Under the pieces are notes generated by a model. That model saw nothing but the letters and a program-made list of their open reading frames with translations. It had not been told where the DNA came from and did no database searches. A stretch of DNA of 64,000 bases from NCBI GenBank assembly GCA_964017045.1, contig OZ024802.1, forward strand, positions 13,156,435 to 13,220,434, read 5' to 3'. A program made the position numbers and the translations under genes. This DNA is from Omphiscola glabra (lineage: Eukaryota; Mollusca; Gastropoda; Lymnaeidae). Positions within the stretch are counted from its first letter, which is position 1. Every line of letters begins with the position of its first letter. Shown piece after piece: positions 11,901 through 23,329 of this stretch.

Positions 11901-12226
11901 TGTGGAAGACATTTCTCAACAAAGTCCCTTCGGAGGAACAGATAAGTATATTATTTGAGAGCCGCCAAGATCTCAGGTTTGTTGAATGGCTGGCTTACCC
12001 ACAGTACAGTCCAAATATGAAGCTACCTCCTTTTCAACTTTACGATAGACTCTATTATATAAATGCTGTGGAGTCAGCTGCCTCGGCTATGGAAATGAGT
12101 GTGATTGGTTCTAGGAATGTTGCTCTATTGGCCTTCAACCAGTGGTTTAATCATTTTGATAAAATTGATGAAATACATTTACCTGTACCGGCTTCTAAAA
12201 CAGAAAAAGATAATTCTGAGCTTTAA
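5888..12226 (+). CDS. PCYOX1: Prenylcysteine oxidase 1-like, complete five-exon gene
   Basis: The joined exons 5888-5990, 8994-9206, 9546-9717, 10713-10921 and 11391-12226 give 1533 nt, exactly 511 codons including the stop (510 aa; vertebrate PCYOX1 is about 505). All introns are GT-AG and phases chain correctly (1, 1, 2, 1). The protein has an N-terminal signal peptide (about 1-23), an acidic DDDD patch, the FAD-binding GAGIGG at 38-43 followed by an acidic strand end (IDIFEADKVGGR), YEAGGSVIH, a WRYGF motif, MRTNYGQ..D..GFVGAVSLL and a C-terminal RLYYINAVESAASAMEMS. These match the prenylcysteine oxidase family in order. Known role: a FAD thioether oxidase that cleaves prenylcysteines from degraded prenylated proteins into free cysteine, an isoprenoid aldehyde and hydrogen peroxide, in the lysosome/secretory pathway. 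No lesion is visible. Orthology to PCYOX1 versus PCYOX1L cannot be resolved by eye. Confidence 0.93.
6059..6253. mobile_element. hAT-like non-autonomous element in PCYOX1 intron 1
   Basis: The 195-bp block starts CAGCGTTCCCTTAA and ends GTTTGGAAAACACTG, imperfect inverted termini of hAT type (CAG...CTG). It has a GC-rich GGTTCGCGACACCGGCCCGC start. The left flank CTCTAGAC and right flank CTCTACTA match at 5 of 8 bases, and CTCTAGAC recurs at 6263-6270, so the target duplication is suggestive only. Confidence 0.55.
6295..6560 (+). mobile_element. LINE remnant (C-terminal reverse transcriptase tail)
   Basis: In one frame the DNA reads ALHEMYKIRNGLVHCSNMY, then PPRQKRGLDNNFRLIPAKDK. In a shifted frame it reads RDWKKLPKGTDEA and LDIFASIASGLP. 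This order resembles the C-terminal tail of non-LTR reverse transcriptases, where a tryptophan-containing 'WN.LP' motif precedes a short end. It contains a stop and at least one frameshift, so it is a dead remnant. Confidence 0.5.
6776..6909. mobile_element. Short hAT-like MITE with near-perfect 8-bp target duplication
   Basis: The 134-bp element starts CAGGGGGTTCTTAACT and ends AGTTTAAAATCCATG, whose reverse complement resembles the start. Flanks are GCCTAGAC (6768-6775) and GTCTAGAC (6910-6917), 7 of 8 identical, the hAT target-duplication length. Confidence 0.65.
6910..8993. other. Remainder of PCYOX1 intron 1
   Basis: This is AT-rich intron sequence. I recognise no RNA gene, exon or repeat in it. 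Confidence 0.5.
8994..9206 (+). CDS. PCYOX1: PCYOX1-like exon 2 (FAD-binding fold)
   Basis: The acceptor is TTTTTTATAACACAG. The exon encodes IIGAGIGGTSSAYFLRQLFG and the GGR and YEAGGSVIH motifs. The donor A|GTAGGT at 9207 keeps the frame into exon 3; the nearby AG|GTTTTT at 9211 would not. Confidence 0.9.
9546..9717 (+). CDS. PCYOX1: PCYOX1-like exon 3
   Basis: The acceptor is GTATGCAG. The exon encodes TLHQSDGFLGLYDNKGIFFE and an IWRYGFD motif equivalent to VWRYGF of vertebrate PCYOX1. The donor is AG|GTAAGC with two bases left over. Confidence 0.9.
10713..10921 (+). CDS. PCYOX1: PCYOX1-like exon 4
   Basis: The acceptor is TTTTTAATTCAG. The exon encodes RIYDFQDKGMAFTTVDDML and AAMRTNYGQTVDVHGFVG. 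The donor is G|GTAATT. Confidence 0.9.
11391..12226 (+). CDS. PCYOX1: PCYOX1-like exon 5 (terminal)
   Basis: The acceptor is TTTCCTTCAG. The exon encodes the C-terminal half from GAVSLLGAEPGLWSV to the stop TAA at 12224-12226. It includes YDIVIVAAPL, EWLAYPQYSP and DRLYYINAVESAASAMEMS, all conserved in the family. Confidence 0.93.
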
Positions 12227-12547
12227 GTTCTGTGTTCTAAAGTATTCTTTTTATTGTCAGACTTCATTAAAATTTTATAATTTTTTTTATTTTTTACAAA
12301 ACCGCTTTTTGCTTTTCCAGAAATTATCTGCGTCGTAAAATATCTCGAAATTTCTATCACAAAAAAAAAATTACCTGTAGACTTATGTGAAATTTTCTTG
12401 TAATTGTACATCAGTGAATGATGTTACTCTTGTTGGGTATCTGGTGCAATTAGACAATCTTATTCTTAAAAACATTTATTTAGATAGTAATCCATATGGA
12501 TTATTAATACTGCTTTCAATTGCAATATTTATTGAGGTTTTTTTTAT

Positions 12548-12553
12548 AATAAA
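12548..12553 (+). terminator. Candidate polyadenylation signal of the PCYOX1-like gene
   Basis: An AATAAA lies 322 nt after the stop codon and is followed by U/GU-rich DNA (GTTTATTAGTTTATTGTGTT). This is a plausible cleavage site, but other AATAAA motifs occur downstream, for example near 13904. Confidence 0.35.
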
Positions 12554-12618
12554 AATGTCATTTTGCAATTTTTTGTTTTTCCATAATCCTATAAATGTTT
12601 ATTAGTTTATTGTGTTCT

Positions 12619-12662
12619 AATTTTTTTTTTTTTTTTACTAATAAGAGGGGGGGGGGGGGGGG
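12619..12662. repeat. Homopolymer tracts (T then G)
   Basis: A run of about 17 T is followed, after ACTAATAAGA, by about 16 G. It is a simple sequence liable to length errors. Confidence 0.85.
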
Positions 12663-15600
12663 CCTGATTTAATTTAGTATACGTATAAAGATGTGACTTT
12701 TGTTCCAAAATGGATTACACTCCAAAAAATTTGATATTTAAATAAGTTACAACTTTTTAAATTAAACTCAAAATAATCAATGTGGAATCATAAAAACTTC
12801 TATTTCTATCACTGGTATTATTAAGGATTAGTATTAATATTTTAAAATGAATTAGTCTCAATTTTTTTATCAATTCTGCCTTTCATTAACTTTAGGCAAC
12901 TATTCAATGAAGATTTTATGGCATATTTTTCCCTGGAATGTTATGTGCAATGGCGCCTTAAGATTGTCTGACTTATTCATTTAAAGAAAATTGAATTTAG
13001 CCACATAGTATATACTCCAGCACTATTTTCTTCTTGTAGTGGTTAGTTCCTTGTGGAGTACACTACAGGCCATTTACAAACTTTTCCTCTTCATCTGTTT
13101 TGAGTTACTGGGTCTACATTCCTTCACCAAGTGATATGTGGTCTGCATCTATTTTCCCCTGGAGACTGCCTAGTGAGATTGGTTCTTGGCCTTCTTCACT
13201 TCTTTAAAAATATTTTCTTTTTTAAATCATGCTGTTCCACTTTCTAGTGCAGAGGTTTTCAAATTGTGCTCCACAGAACCCTTAGCCTCTACAGCTTCAT
13301 CACAGGGGCAAAGCAAACTGAAAATGTTTTTAGTAGTGCACTTGTTTGAATGACAAGAAGCGTCTTTATTTCTTATGCCAGTTTGCTTTTAGGTCCTTTT
13401 AAATCTTATAGTTATGGGAATCTTCCTTCTTGTTTTTCCTGTGTGGCAGCCTACAGTAAAAGTTTTGTATTTGTGCTTTTGTGGTTGCCATGGGATGTGG
13501 CTGCAAAGATATTCTATGGAAAAAACTGCTGTTTCACTTTCTTTGTTCCTAAAAAAATACCTAATTTTTCTAAGTTACCGGTATTTCAGAGGGAATGCAT
13601 GTTATGAACTCATCGTAATTGAGTACTGTATCATTTTTTTGTGCAGTAAGAAATAATTTAGTAATGTGGTTCAATACCTTTACTTAAATACCGTACTAAA
13701 ATTTATTTCAAATTCATTGCTCTGATTTAGTCTTGATCTGATAGTAATAGTAGTGATAGTTGTTCAAATCTGTTTTTTATAAATTGCATTGTCATATATA
13801 AATGTAATTTTTAAATATTTTTACTAAATGAATGTGGTGATAGAGATTAAACAAAATTCTCAATGAAAAGAATATTTGAAATCTTTACTTTCAAGCACAT
13901 ATAATAAAGAAATGTTAACGACCTGGAAATAAACTTATATTTATAAAGTAAAGCTGAGGGACCAGTACCGTATGTATAGTCATTTCATTTTTAGGTTTCT
14001 TAGTAAATTACCCACAAATGGTTCTAAAGATAAATATGACAAGCTAACCATTGAAAAATTGATTTTATGTTGTTAAATGATTGTCATGTTGAAATCAAAT
14101 GTTATGAAATATTTGAAATAACTGATTTTTGTACTCCTTTATTCTTTGAGTGAATCTGTTCAGTTTTTCCTAGTACTACACTGGGGGAAAAAACAACCCA
14201 AAAACAAATGTGAGTTGCATAAATATTCCTAATAATATTTTCATTCAGTATTTTTTATTTATTTTTGGTAGCTCTACATTAGATTACAATTATTCTTACT
14301 GGGATCTGTTTGGCGAAAATCAACAACACATTCCATAACTCTTGGCGTAGTCAATAACATTTGTGACAGATTAAACTTGAACTCAGATTCAGATAGTTTA
14401 ATTAACTCAACACAATGTATTGAACCAACAGTATTTTTAAAGTGTTTACTTTTAAAGTGCATTAGTTCTTGATAAATTTATGTTGAATGCTTGAGAATGG
14501 TTGCCACTTTAAAAGTGTATAGGTAAATATATCTCTTCAATAATGCAATAATTTAAACTAGCTGTTTATGATACAGCTATGATTTTAAACTTCTTTTTCC
14601 AGTACCGGTACTTCGTAAAAAATCAAATGTGTTTCAAATGCATTGTTATAGAAATATTTAATTTCAATTTTAAACAATACCTGTAAAATAGCATGGTACA
14701 TTAACTTTTTCTTTATACCGGCATTTCTTTATTTTTCACGTAATCTTAAATTTGTTTACTACAAATGGATACAGAATATAATTACAATTGTAAAGGTATC
14801 ATCCAAATATTTAGTTTTGAATCAAGCTTAACTTCAGCTTGTCAATAGAAACTTAGGTGCAATCTAAAGAGGGTAATGAGAAAATGATTTAGTTTGTGTC
14901 CTTTTTTTTTGGAATACTAGTACTATTGTGAGTTCTTACTCAATTAACAAGTGCATGCATGTGAAAGTAATGTTACTATTGTTACCAATTCTTTTCTTTT
15001 TTTGATTGAAAAAAAAAATGGCAAAGAATTGTAAATGCACTCTTTGGGTTTACCAGGCTTTCATGAATGGTTAGGTCAGCAAAATGTTTGTGCAAAATCC
15101 CTGTTAGGTCCAGAGATACTAATTTTTTTAAAAACAAATCTTGATAAAAAATAATTCATATTTAGGGAGAAGAAACAATAAACACTTTGGGTCGTTTTTT
15201 TTTTGTTTTAAAAAATTTGACCAGTGTCAGTATAAAGTATATTTATACCTGTTTAAAAATACATTTATGTACTGGTATTGTATGACACAATTTTAGGACT
15301 ATTTTCTAATATATATAAAATAATGAGCTTAAAGATGTTTGGATTCTTAAAAAAAATGATAGTGATTTTCTAATAATTACAGAAAGCGAATCAATTTGAA
15401 TGCACTAAAAATAAAAGATATCCCCTTTTAAGTATAATTATTATAAATTAGAACACATTTAAAATAACAATTAAAGAACTATTTTAAGTACCATTGTAAC
15501 CCAATTTAAAAGTTAATATAGGTAATCTTTTATAAGCAATAAATTATAAAAAATTTGGTATTTTAAAGTCATATCACTTTATTTATTAGGAAAACCAAAA

Positions 15601-18288
15601 CATCTGTTGTTTTTATTGCATTTTTTAATGTGTTGTTAATATTGCAAAGTTATATTAAAATTAATCTCATCCAAATGTCTTCAAACAACATCAAATTAAA
15701 ATTTTCTATCGAACTCAAATAAAGAAAAATTAGATTAATTTCATAAGGGTAAAATTTAATCTTGCTAAGCTTTAAGTTTCTTTGATTAAATAACCTTTTG
15801 TGAAAAAATTGATAATGTATTTTCCCCTTTTTGAAAGTAAAATTAATAAATATTATTGATTGCTTTTTAAATTGCTTATAAAACACACCAAATTAGAGCT
15901 TTGTATTTTTAACATTTAAGTTGTAACTTATTTTTCATTCCAAAAATATACTTTAATTATTAAGGTGGTTTTATTTTATAAAGCGCAGTACCCCGGACTA
16001 GAGCTAGGCTCACTGTGCTCCACATAAAAATTAGCAATTACAGAAAATTATACATTTTAAAAAAATTGGTAAAAAGCGTGACCTCAACCACACAAATACT
16101 ATCTTCCTCTGTCTAGCCATGGACAGCACCCAACAGCATCAAACGTTATCAGTTAGAGGGGGGGTGGGGGTTAGAATGAGTCAGTAAAGTAGAGTTTGAA
16201 GAGACGGGTCTTGAAGGAAGTTTGAAGTTTTGACGAAGTTTGAAGTTTTGACGGCTGGGATGGTCAGTATATTGGTATAGTTTTAATGTTAAAATAAATA
16301 ACCATAATATTTCAATACATGAAATTACATTCAGGGGTTGGCAAAAAATGTGTGGTTAAGTACATACGGGGCTGCTAACCCATGGATGATTTTATAAAAA
16401 TTTTAATTAAAACTGTGGGGTAGGGGGATGTGATACTTTTATTTTGCCCCAGGCAGCACAAGATACGCCTCAGAATAAATGAATGAATGTGATAATTAAC
16501 TTTCTTAGGTACATAAATATATCGGGGGTAGGAAATAGGGTGTGTACATTTTTAAGTGGATGACAATCTCTTTAAATACAGTCACGATAAATAGGTGTTA
16601 CTACTGTTAGATTCTCTTTTTACAAATAAACATATCTTTACCAATTAAGAAAAAAATGGCATTGACAAAAACGTGGGTACATTTACATAAGTTCCCCGGT
16701 ATACCCATGAATACCAAAACTGAAAATTTAATCTTAAAAATAGGACCATTTTTTGTATTTATTTTTCATTCATGGGCGTTACCTAATTGGGTTAAGATTT
16801 GCTATCAAAAAATGAAAATATATTTTTGTTTTTACTTTGCGAAAAGTAAAATGGGTGTATATTTTTTATGAGATTATTTCTTTTTTTAAAAAAAACAAGT
16901 TACAGTTACAGACGTAAAAATGGTTAAGAGATTCTTCTTTTGATAAAAGAATTCTTTGCTTTACAATTTTCTGATAATATAGTAGAAAAACGAGGCAAAA
17001 GTTTGGTTAAATTTTTAACGAAGATATCAATTTATCAAATTTTATTAATATAAAACTTATTTAAAATGGTATGGTATATAGAGTTTTTGTTGTTAATTTT
17101 TAAGTTTATGTTTTCACAATTTTTTTTAGAAAAGAATGTAGTTCAGGGGCACGAAAAGAGGTAAGGTATGCCCAACATTTAACAATTCAAAATAAGACAT
17201 TTCTTTAAGACATAAAGTATTTTTCTAGCATAGAAACAAATCAGCCGTCAATGAACTTTTTATGTGACAATAATAATTTAATTAGTGTTCATTTATATCT
17301 GGTAATTTAAGTTTAAGAGAAAAAAATTGTAGTTTAGGGGCGCGAAAAGGGTTAGGGTAGGCATATACCAGTAGTATATAGCAGAAAAATACTTCTCAAA
17401 TGATGTTGAAAACGTATTATTACATAGATACTTCTTTTTAAAATAAAAAAATTGTGTTCCTTGAGTTTTCAAAATAGCAGGTAGAAATGATATCAAAGTG
17501 CCTACAATTATTATCTCAATAACAATGCGTCATATATTCTAGTGGTAAAATAGTGAATCCAAACCCTTGCCAACCAATGCCTTTTTAGCAATGATAAAAC
17601 AAATCAATGGATAGACTACATTTGGTTATTTTTTTGTATTTGATGGAAGTACAAAATATACAGCAGTCAATAAAATTTAAAATAAGCAATGTATGACAGT
17701 ATTCATGTCAATTTTACAAATTGAAGGTCAAATATGAGCTTAAATAAAATGCAGATTTACACATTAAAATAAGTATACAAGTAATACAAGAATACTTTTG
17801 ACATTTAAAGTAATGGTATGACAGAAGAAGAAAACAGATATTGCTCATTTTTTTTTTTTTGAGTTAAACAATAATTTTCACAACACTCAACTGGAATAAA
17901 GGGAGAAAATCAGATTCCAGCAGTCAAAGAAATTCATATGATTTATTATAAATACCAGGTATTCCAAAGTGTGCTTGTGATTTTTAAATGGGTTTCTAAA
18001 TTCAATATTCTTAGATATACATATAAACATTATGCATATTGCAATATACTAAAATACCCGGTACTCAACCAATATTTAATGGACTTTAACAACTTTGGCA
18101 TATTGTCTTATACATAGACATAGTCAAAGATCATGCATAAAAAAAGAATATTCATAATTAGCTTTTGTAATACTATTAGAGCTAAAATAACACATGACCT
18201 GCAAAATGTTTGTGTCACAGAATAATATCTTAGCAAGAGTGTGTAAGCAGATAGAAATATTTCTGTCATATTTCTCTCAAAGTTTCCA
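12663..18288. other. Intergenic AT-rich region without a recognised gene
   Basis: Open frames here are short and low in complexity. At 13251 a CAGAGGTTTTCAAA word followed by CCACAGAACCC resembles one end of a hAT-type element, but I could not find a matching end. At 15975-16120 a block (AAAGCGCAGTACCCCGGAC...) looks like a dispersed repeat. A sequence near 17145 (AGTTCAGGGGCACGAAAAG) recurs diverged near 17331. No gene is supported. Confidence 0.5.
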
Positions 18289-18294
18289 TTTATT
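18289..18294 (-). terminator. Candidate polyadenylation signal of the zinc-finger gene
   Basis: TTTATT on the plus strand is AATAAA on the coding strand, about 143 nt past the stop codon. It is the nearest canonical signal I see. Confidence 0.35.
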
Positions 18295-18436
18295 TCACAT
18301 ACATCCTATTGCAGTCACATAAACTTTGTAAAATTCAATACAGTTACCAGTACAGATAACATGAAAATAAAGGTTGACCCTATCAAGCAAAAATCACAAT
18401 TAAAAGACTAGAAAGAAACAAATATAGATACAAATC

Positions 18437-19642
18437 TTAATGCTGATTGATGAAATGGGATGTGAAACTATACTTTTCATTATACACATTACCACAAACT
18501 GCACAACACCAAGGGTCATCTGCTGAATGCAGACCAATATGCATAAGGTACATGGCCCTTTGAAAAAACATGATATCGCAGTGTTCACACAGGAAATGTG
18601 GATGTGTTTGGACTTCCCTGCCATGGCTGATGTTACTGCTAGAACTACTGCATGGGTGTAGGTCCTCACTATCCTTACTTTTAGGTGGTGGAGCTGACCT
18701 TTCAGTGCCATTAGCAGTTTCTTGGAGTGCCTGGTTGATCTCTTGATGAACAGTGTATGGACGCTTTCTGCTTGGTTTCTGAGTGGAGCTAGGAGTAGAC
18801 CAATCTGCTTGTCTTTCAGACATGAATCTTATGTGATTATTTTGCTTACTGTTGCTGCGAAAACGCTCTGTGGTGAATGAATTCTCACTTTCTGAATAAT
18901 TAGACACATTTTCAGTTACTTCATTTTGGGTCATAGCAGAAGCATATTTTGAAATGGGAATAGCAGGGAAGGATAGTGGTAAATCCATGTCAGGAGAGTC
19001 CCTTGAATTTTTCTGGACAAAGTGGGACATGCTTGGCAGAGTACCCTGATTAAAAATTATGGGCACATTGTTTTCCTGAAGTTCTTGTTTCACAGAAACA
19101 ACTGATTCAAGTTTCGTCATACTGTTTGTTGGACTATGATGATGAGGAAAACAGGGCATTGGTGGTATGGAGTCAGCTTTATTAATTTTTTCATTATCAC
19201 AAGAGTTTTCTTCACTACTTTCATCTCTTGAATGGGATTTAGTATTTGCAATACTAATTGTTGCACCTGGGATCACTCCAATCGGCCTTAACATGGGTGA
19301 CTCCACCATCATGCCATGAATAGTGTGTAGATGCTTTTTCAAATCTTGTTTTCGTTTAGCAGCATAGTCACACATTGCACATACCCATGGTCTGACATCA
19401 GAGTGGACAGCCTGATGGTTCAGAAGACTGTTTCTGAAAGCAGTGCGAAAATCACACAAGTGACAAATGAACATCTTGTTTGATTCCTCGTATCTTGCAT
19501 TTAGCTCAGAACACTGAGCCAGTTCTTGTTTGAAATCAAATGCCATTTGTGTGGGGTCTGGTGGCATTATAGGTGGTGCTATGTCAACAGGATCATTATT
19601 TGACTTCTTTTGTCTGGAGTCATCAAGTGAATTGTCTTCCAT
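18437..19642 (-). CDS. Ikaros/hunchback-type C2H2 zinc-finger transcription factor
   Basis: The uninterrupted 401-codon exon has two fingers near the N-terminus (C60/C63/H76/H80 and C88/C91/H104/H109) and two at the extreme C-terminus (C352/C355/H368/H372 and C380/C383/H396/H401), ending right after the last histidine. The last pair (LCEHCDIMF..AMYLMHIGLH, then PWCCAVCG..) follows the pattern of the Ikaros-family and hunchback C-terminal dimerisation fingers. Between lies a 240-residue Ser/Asn/Pro-rich linker containing an SRKRPY basic patch. Role by family: a nuclear DNA-binding regulator acting as a dimer. Ikaros proteins usually have three or four N-terminal fingers, and only two are seen here. 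Upstream, the coding strand shows TTTTCTTTTCCTAG directly before a 20-nt leader, a good splice acceptor at 19663-19664, so a 5' UTR exon probably lies further right. Pegasus-like (IKZF5) or a lineage-specific gene are alternatives. Confidence 0.8.
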   Translation of the reverse strand: MEDNSLDDSRQKKSNNDPVDIAPPIMPPDPTQMAFDFKQELAQCSELNARYEESNKMFICHLCDFRTAFRNSLLNHQAVHSDVRPWVCAMCDYAAKRKQDLKKHLHTIHGMMVESPMLRPIGVIPGATISIANTKSHSRDESSEENSCDNEKINKADSIPPMPCFPHHHSPTNSMTKLESVVSVKQELQENNVPIIFNQGTLPSMSHFVQKNSRDSPDMDLPLSFPAIPISKYASAMTQNEVTENVSNYSESENSFTTERFRSNSKQNNHIRFMSERQADWSTPSSTQKPSRKRPYTVHQEINQALQETANGTERSAPPPKSKDSEDLHPCSSSSSNISHGREVQTHPHFLCEHCDIMFFQRAMYLMHIGLHSADDPWCCAVCGNVYNEKYSFTSHFINQH

Positions 19643-19662
19643 TTATTTTTTAAAAGTTAGCA

Positions 19663-21894
19663 CTAGGAAAAGAAAATTAACTCAATCTGCACCTGTGAAC
19701 AATAATGGATAAAGTGAAACTAAAGAAATTTATGGAAGCCATGGGCCATGATAACTTTTTTTAAATTTAAGGTATTAAAAGTAAACTTAGTTCTAGAATT
19801 ACTATACTATACTATAAGTGCTGTTATTAAAATTTATTTCTCGGTACAGAAATTCAGTGGGCTGATTAGGCACATAGGTAAGTGCTTAGACAGAAATTTT
19901 AAATATTGTCCCCATTGCCATAATAAAATTAAATGATACATTTTGAAGGGGTGGCTAACATAACTTAGAAGTCACTGACTTTTTTGTTAGTGTCACTTAC
20001 AACTTTAGTTACAGTTCAGTTGACTACAGTGTAAGTGTAGTGAGGAAGTACACAGTAGTTAAAAGCCAAGTTGATTGAAGTTGGGTCCATTTTTTAGACC
20101 TAAATTTTAAATAAATTTTTTTGAGTGGACCAGATCATTATCTTAAACTTAGATTATGATTATCACCGTTGGTATATAAAGAAGAAAGCTTAAAGACTGA
20201 AGTGTACAGATCGTTTATTTTATTATTATTATTATTGTAGTAGTCTTACTTAGTAAAAGTTACAGTACAGTTAGTGTTAGTCACTGTTAGTAGTTAAGTT
20301 AAGATTTAAGATGCTGCCTGACTTGGTGGATGCACGCAGAACGAAACTGATAATCGGAGGATGTAGATAAAGCCGATGGCGATAGTGATATTCACTCATC
20401 ATCCACCATTTTTTCAAACCGAGTCGAAGCGGTAAAACTAACGACCAAATTGTGTTACTTAATTACATAAATGCCTAGAAAAGAACAACATTGTGATATA
20501 AGCATGAAAAATGGCTATACTGCCGCCATGTTGGCGTGCATTGATACTGAATAGCAGTGCTGCCACTCATTCTTTTTTAAAAATCCCCAGTTAAAGTTTT
20601 TAGTGAGTACCTGCAAGGATGTCCAAAAGTGGCAAAGACCCCGTCACCCCAAAATCGTCAAAACACTGAATTCGTATAGCTCTGCAATTTTTTTAAGGAG
20701 ATGAAAATGCAAAAAATTGAATTTCAGTTTTTAAAAATAGAAGGTTAGAATTTTAATTGGCCATTTTGAAATTGTTCGCAAGCCCCGCAAGGATAATTCA
20801 TTTTGTCTTTCAAATCATTTTGACGGTTTGAATGTACACAAATTTGGGCACGCTGTATAGCTCACTTTCAAAGAATTTTCTTAGGACTGCATCAAGTGAC
20901 TTAAATTGTATACAAATTATTTGAAAATCTTCAATTACTTACCAAACTTTGTAGTTTTTTTCTTCGCTATTTCGTGTAAAATAGGGTGTGAAATAGCTGC
21001 TCGTTCTTTGCTATGTTTTGGCGTGTGTGGTGCGTCTTTGAGGCTGTTAATTGTTTGTTCTCAAGCGATGTATGACTAATTTGTGTATCCATGACAATAT
21101 CTATTTTACGGAAACTGTATAGTTCGTTTGAATGAGCAGTTAGAGCAGAATCTTTGTTTTGAGAAATTATTTGTTATCAGGTGTTATGTGCTGTTATCCG
21201 TATGGAGAAATTAATCTCTTAATTAAGTTTATGGCTCGTTCTAAAACAGTACGCAACAAAAGACGATACCATAAGTTAAACACTATAACAAAGAATACGA
21301 TACTCAAACAATGGCTAATTACAATTTATAAATTTTAATACTTTAATGATAAATTACAAAATCAAAAAGAAGTAAATTAAAGCTATCGACTTACAGTTAA
21401 AAGTTTTATTTATTTTAATTGTAACTTAATGGGTGGTGCGAGCCGTACAAAAGTATTTACACTCTATAACACATATTCTTTTCGTATTAGGGGCCCTCCA
21501 TGAAGTTAGTTATGCTATTTTGGACAATTTTACCCCTTCTTTCGCCTTGTCACAATCTGTCACAAAGACACCACCCTCACCCTAAAGTACGTCTCACTTT
21601 CGAACTAAATATTATTGCGAATATAAACTAATTAAAATTTAATCTAACCCCCACCTCACTACTTAATGTTTATCTATCACAACAAAAAGTTCAACTTCAC
21701 TGTAAGTTTCAGGTTTTATATGTATGATAAAAAAATGACAAAATGTGTGATGTCACACAAAATTGTTGTCAATTTCTTTTTAATAACCTGACACTTGACT
21801 GATACTTGCTATGCTCCATGCTTTGTTTTGAAACACATGATGTAGTTATATTGTAATATAAGAGATATCATCACTTTTTGGGGCCATCTGTATG
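19663..21894. other. Upstream region of the zinc-finger gene
   Basis: This should hold the 5' UTR exon(s) and promoter of the minus-strand gene, but I cannot place them. The stretch 19970-20310 is full of short related words (GTTAGTGTTAGTCACTG, AAAGTTACAGTACAG) giving a low-complexity texture. 20330-20600 is somewhat richer in CpG, a possible promoter zone. No other gene is seen. Confidence 0.35.
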
Positions 21895-22130
21895 TGTGCT
21901 GGGTGGCCGAGTGGTCTTAACTGAGTCAATCCCAAGTTAGTGTAAAGGAGTTCTATCCGCTGAAAACGCATAGAAAAGCAAAAACACCACCAGCACTTGG
22001 GTGGGTGGGTGGGACTAACTTTGGATGGCAACTCTCATCTAAGAGAAGGCAAACTCTGTAATTAAACCTGGAGATTGGATCCCGAAGGCGCTATGCCATT
22101 GACACAATGAAATTCAGAAAACTTCTGCGT
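21895..22130 (+). mobile_element. tRNA-derived SINE
   Basis: A pol III A box (GGTGGCCGAGTGG, 21902-21914, Leu/Ser-tRNA style) is followed about 35 bp later by a B-box-like GAGTTCTATCC (21948-21958). The body then has no tRNA fold and contains TTGGATGGCAACTCTCAT and GGATCCCGAAGGCGCTATG. A tRNA-like head with an unrelated body is the SINE layout. I could not define the 3' end or target duplication, so the right border is approximate. Confidence 0.6.
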
Positions 22131-22904
22131 AGAAATCATAAAAAACATAGAGAAACACACTGCTATCTTACTGCATACTGTCTATTTCCAGTCGTACATA
22201 AGTCCTGCCGGATAAGAAAGGAAGAGAAAGTGAGGCTGGCGAATTGAGCAACTCAAGTATAACTTGAAATCATTGCTCACTTGAAAAAAAAAAAAATAGA
22301 CAAAGCAATTCTCAAGTCGAAAATTTCCTCGGTCATCTTCGCATGCCGACGAATGACAACGTATACTGCGGAAACTGAAACACGCTGTCATTGATATCTT
22401 TGACCAGTTCTTATCAGCGGAGGCAAGAAATGTAAAATTTAACTGCAAACTTTATGTGGTATGGAGATATGAGACCACTATACTGGCAGTGGCGTAGTTC
22501 AAGCTGGGGTCACCCGGAATAGCCCACTATTTAAAAACAAAACAACATCAACTTTTTCTTTCCACTTGAGAACGCGAGGTGGCATTTTAGGGCTTATGAG
22601 GGAAACTGATTAAAAGAACGGAGGAGTCGTCGACTTCTAAGTTATCAAAAGTTATACCATACATTTTATATATTTATTTAATCGTTTCATTAACATTTTA
22701 CTTTAGTAATGTGGTCAAAGTTTTTTTACCTCCGCGTTTTACAGTTCTCTTTTTAAACTCAATTTAATAAGAAGTCAATTTAAAATCCAGTTACTTTTGT
22801 AGAGGGAGTGACACTTAAAAACGGGGGGCGGGGGAGGGGGAGGGCATTATGATAAGGGAGGGAAATACTCTCCTAAATCTTCAGATTTTAAAAATGGCTG
22901 CACC
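22131..22904. other. Non-coding spacer
   Basis: I recognise no gene. It contains a G-rich patch at about 22820-22850 (GGGGGGCGGGGGAGGGGGA). Confidence 0.4.
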
Positions 22905-23329
22905 TATTGGTACCCGGGTACCAGAATTGAGAGGTTAGGATTAAAAAACGATTTAAAATATTATTGTTGTGATTTGTAAGACCAAATGAGGTATCAAATT
23001 AAAGATAATTGAATGTACTATACGTTTGTAATCTTAATTCTTCAGTTTTACTAAAATAAACTACCACAAATGACATCTGAATAGCATTGAGTGTAATGGT
23101 AACCGGGTGCGAATGGCGGCGCTGCGTGTCTGGGTCCATTTTGACTAATGCTATTCGGATGTCATTTTTGGTAGTTTATTTTAGTTTAAATGAGGAATTA
23201 AGTTTACAAAAGTATAGTTTATTCAATTATCTTTCATTTGATACCTCATTTGGTCTTACAAACACAAAATTTATATTTTAAATCGTTTTTTAATCCCAAC
23301 GTCTCAATTCTGGTACCCGGGTACCAATA
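22905..23329. mobile_element. Foldback element with about 183-bp inverted arms
   Basis: The left arm (22905-23087) and right arm (23148-23329) are inverted copies over nearly their whole length, separated by a 60-bp GC-richer spacer. Both ends carry TATTGGTACCCGGGTACC; GGTACCCGGGTACC is itself a perfect 14-bp palindrome. The outermost bases are TA on each side, compatible with a TA target duplication and true termini TTGGTACC. There is no coding capacity. It is a non-autonomous inverted-repeat transposon; the superfamily is not assigned. Confidence 0.85.
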
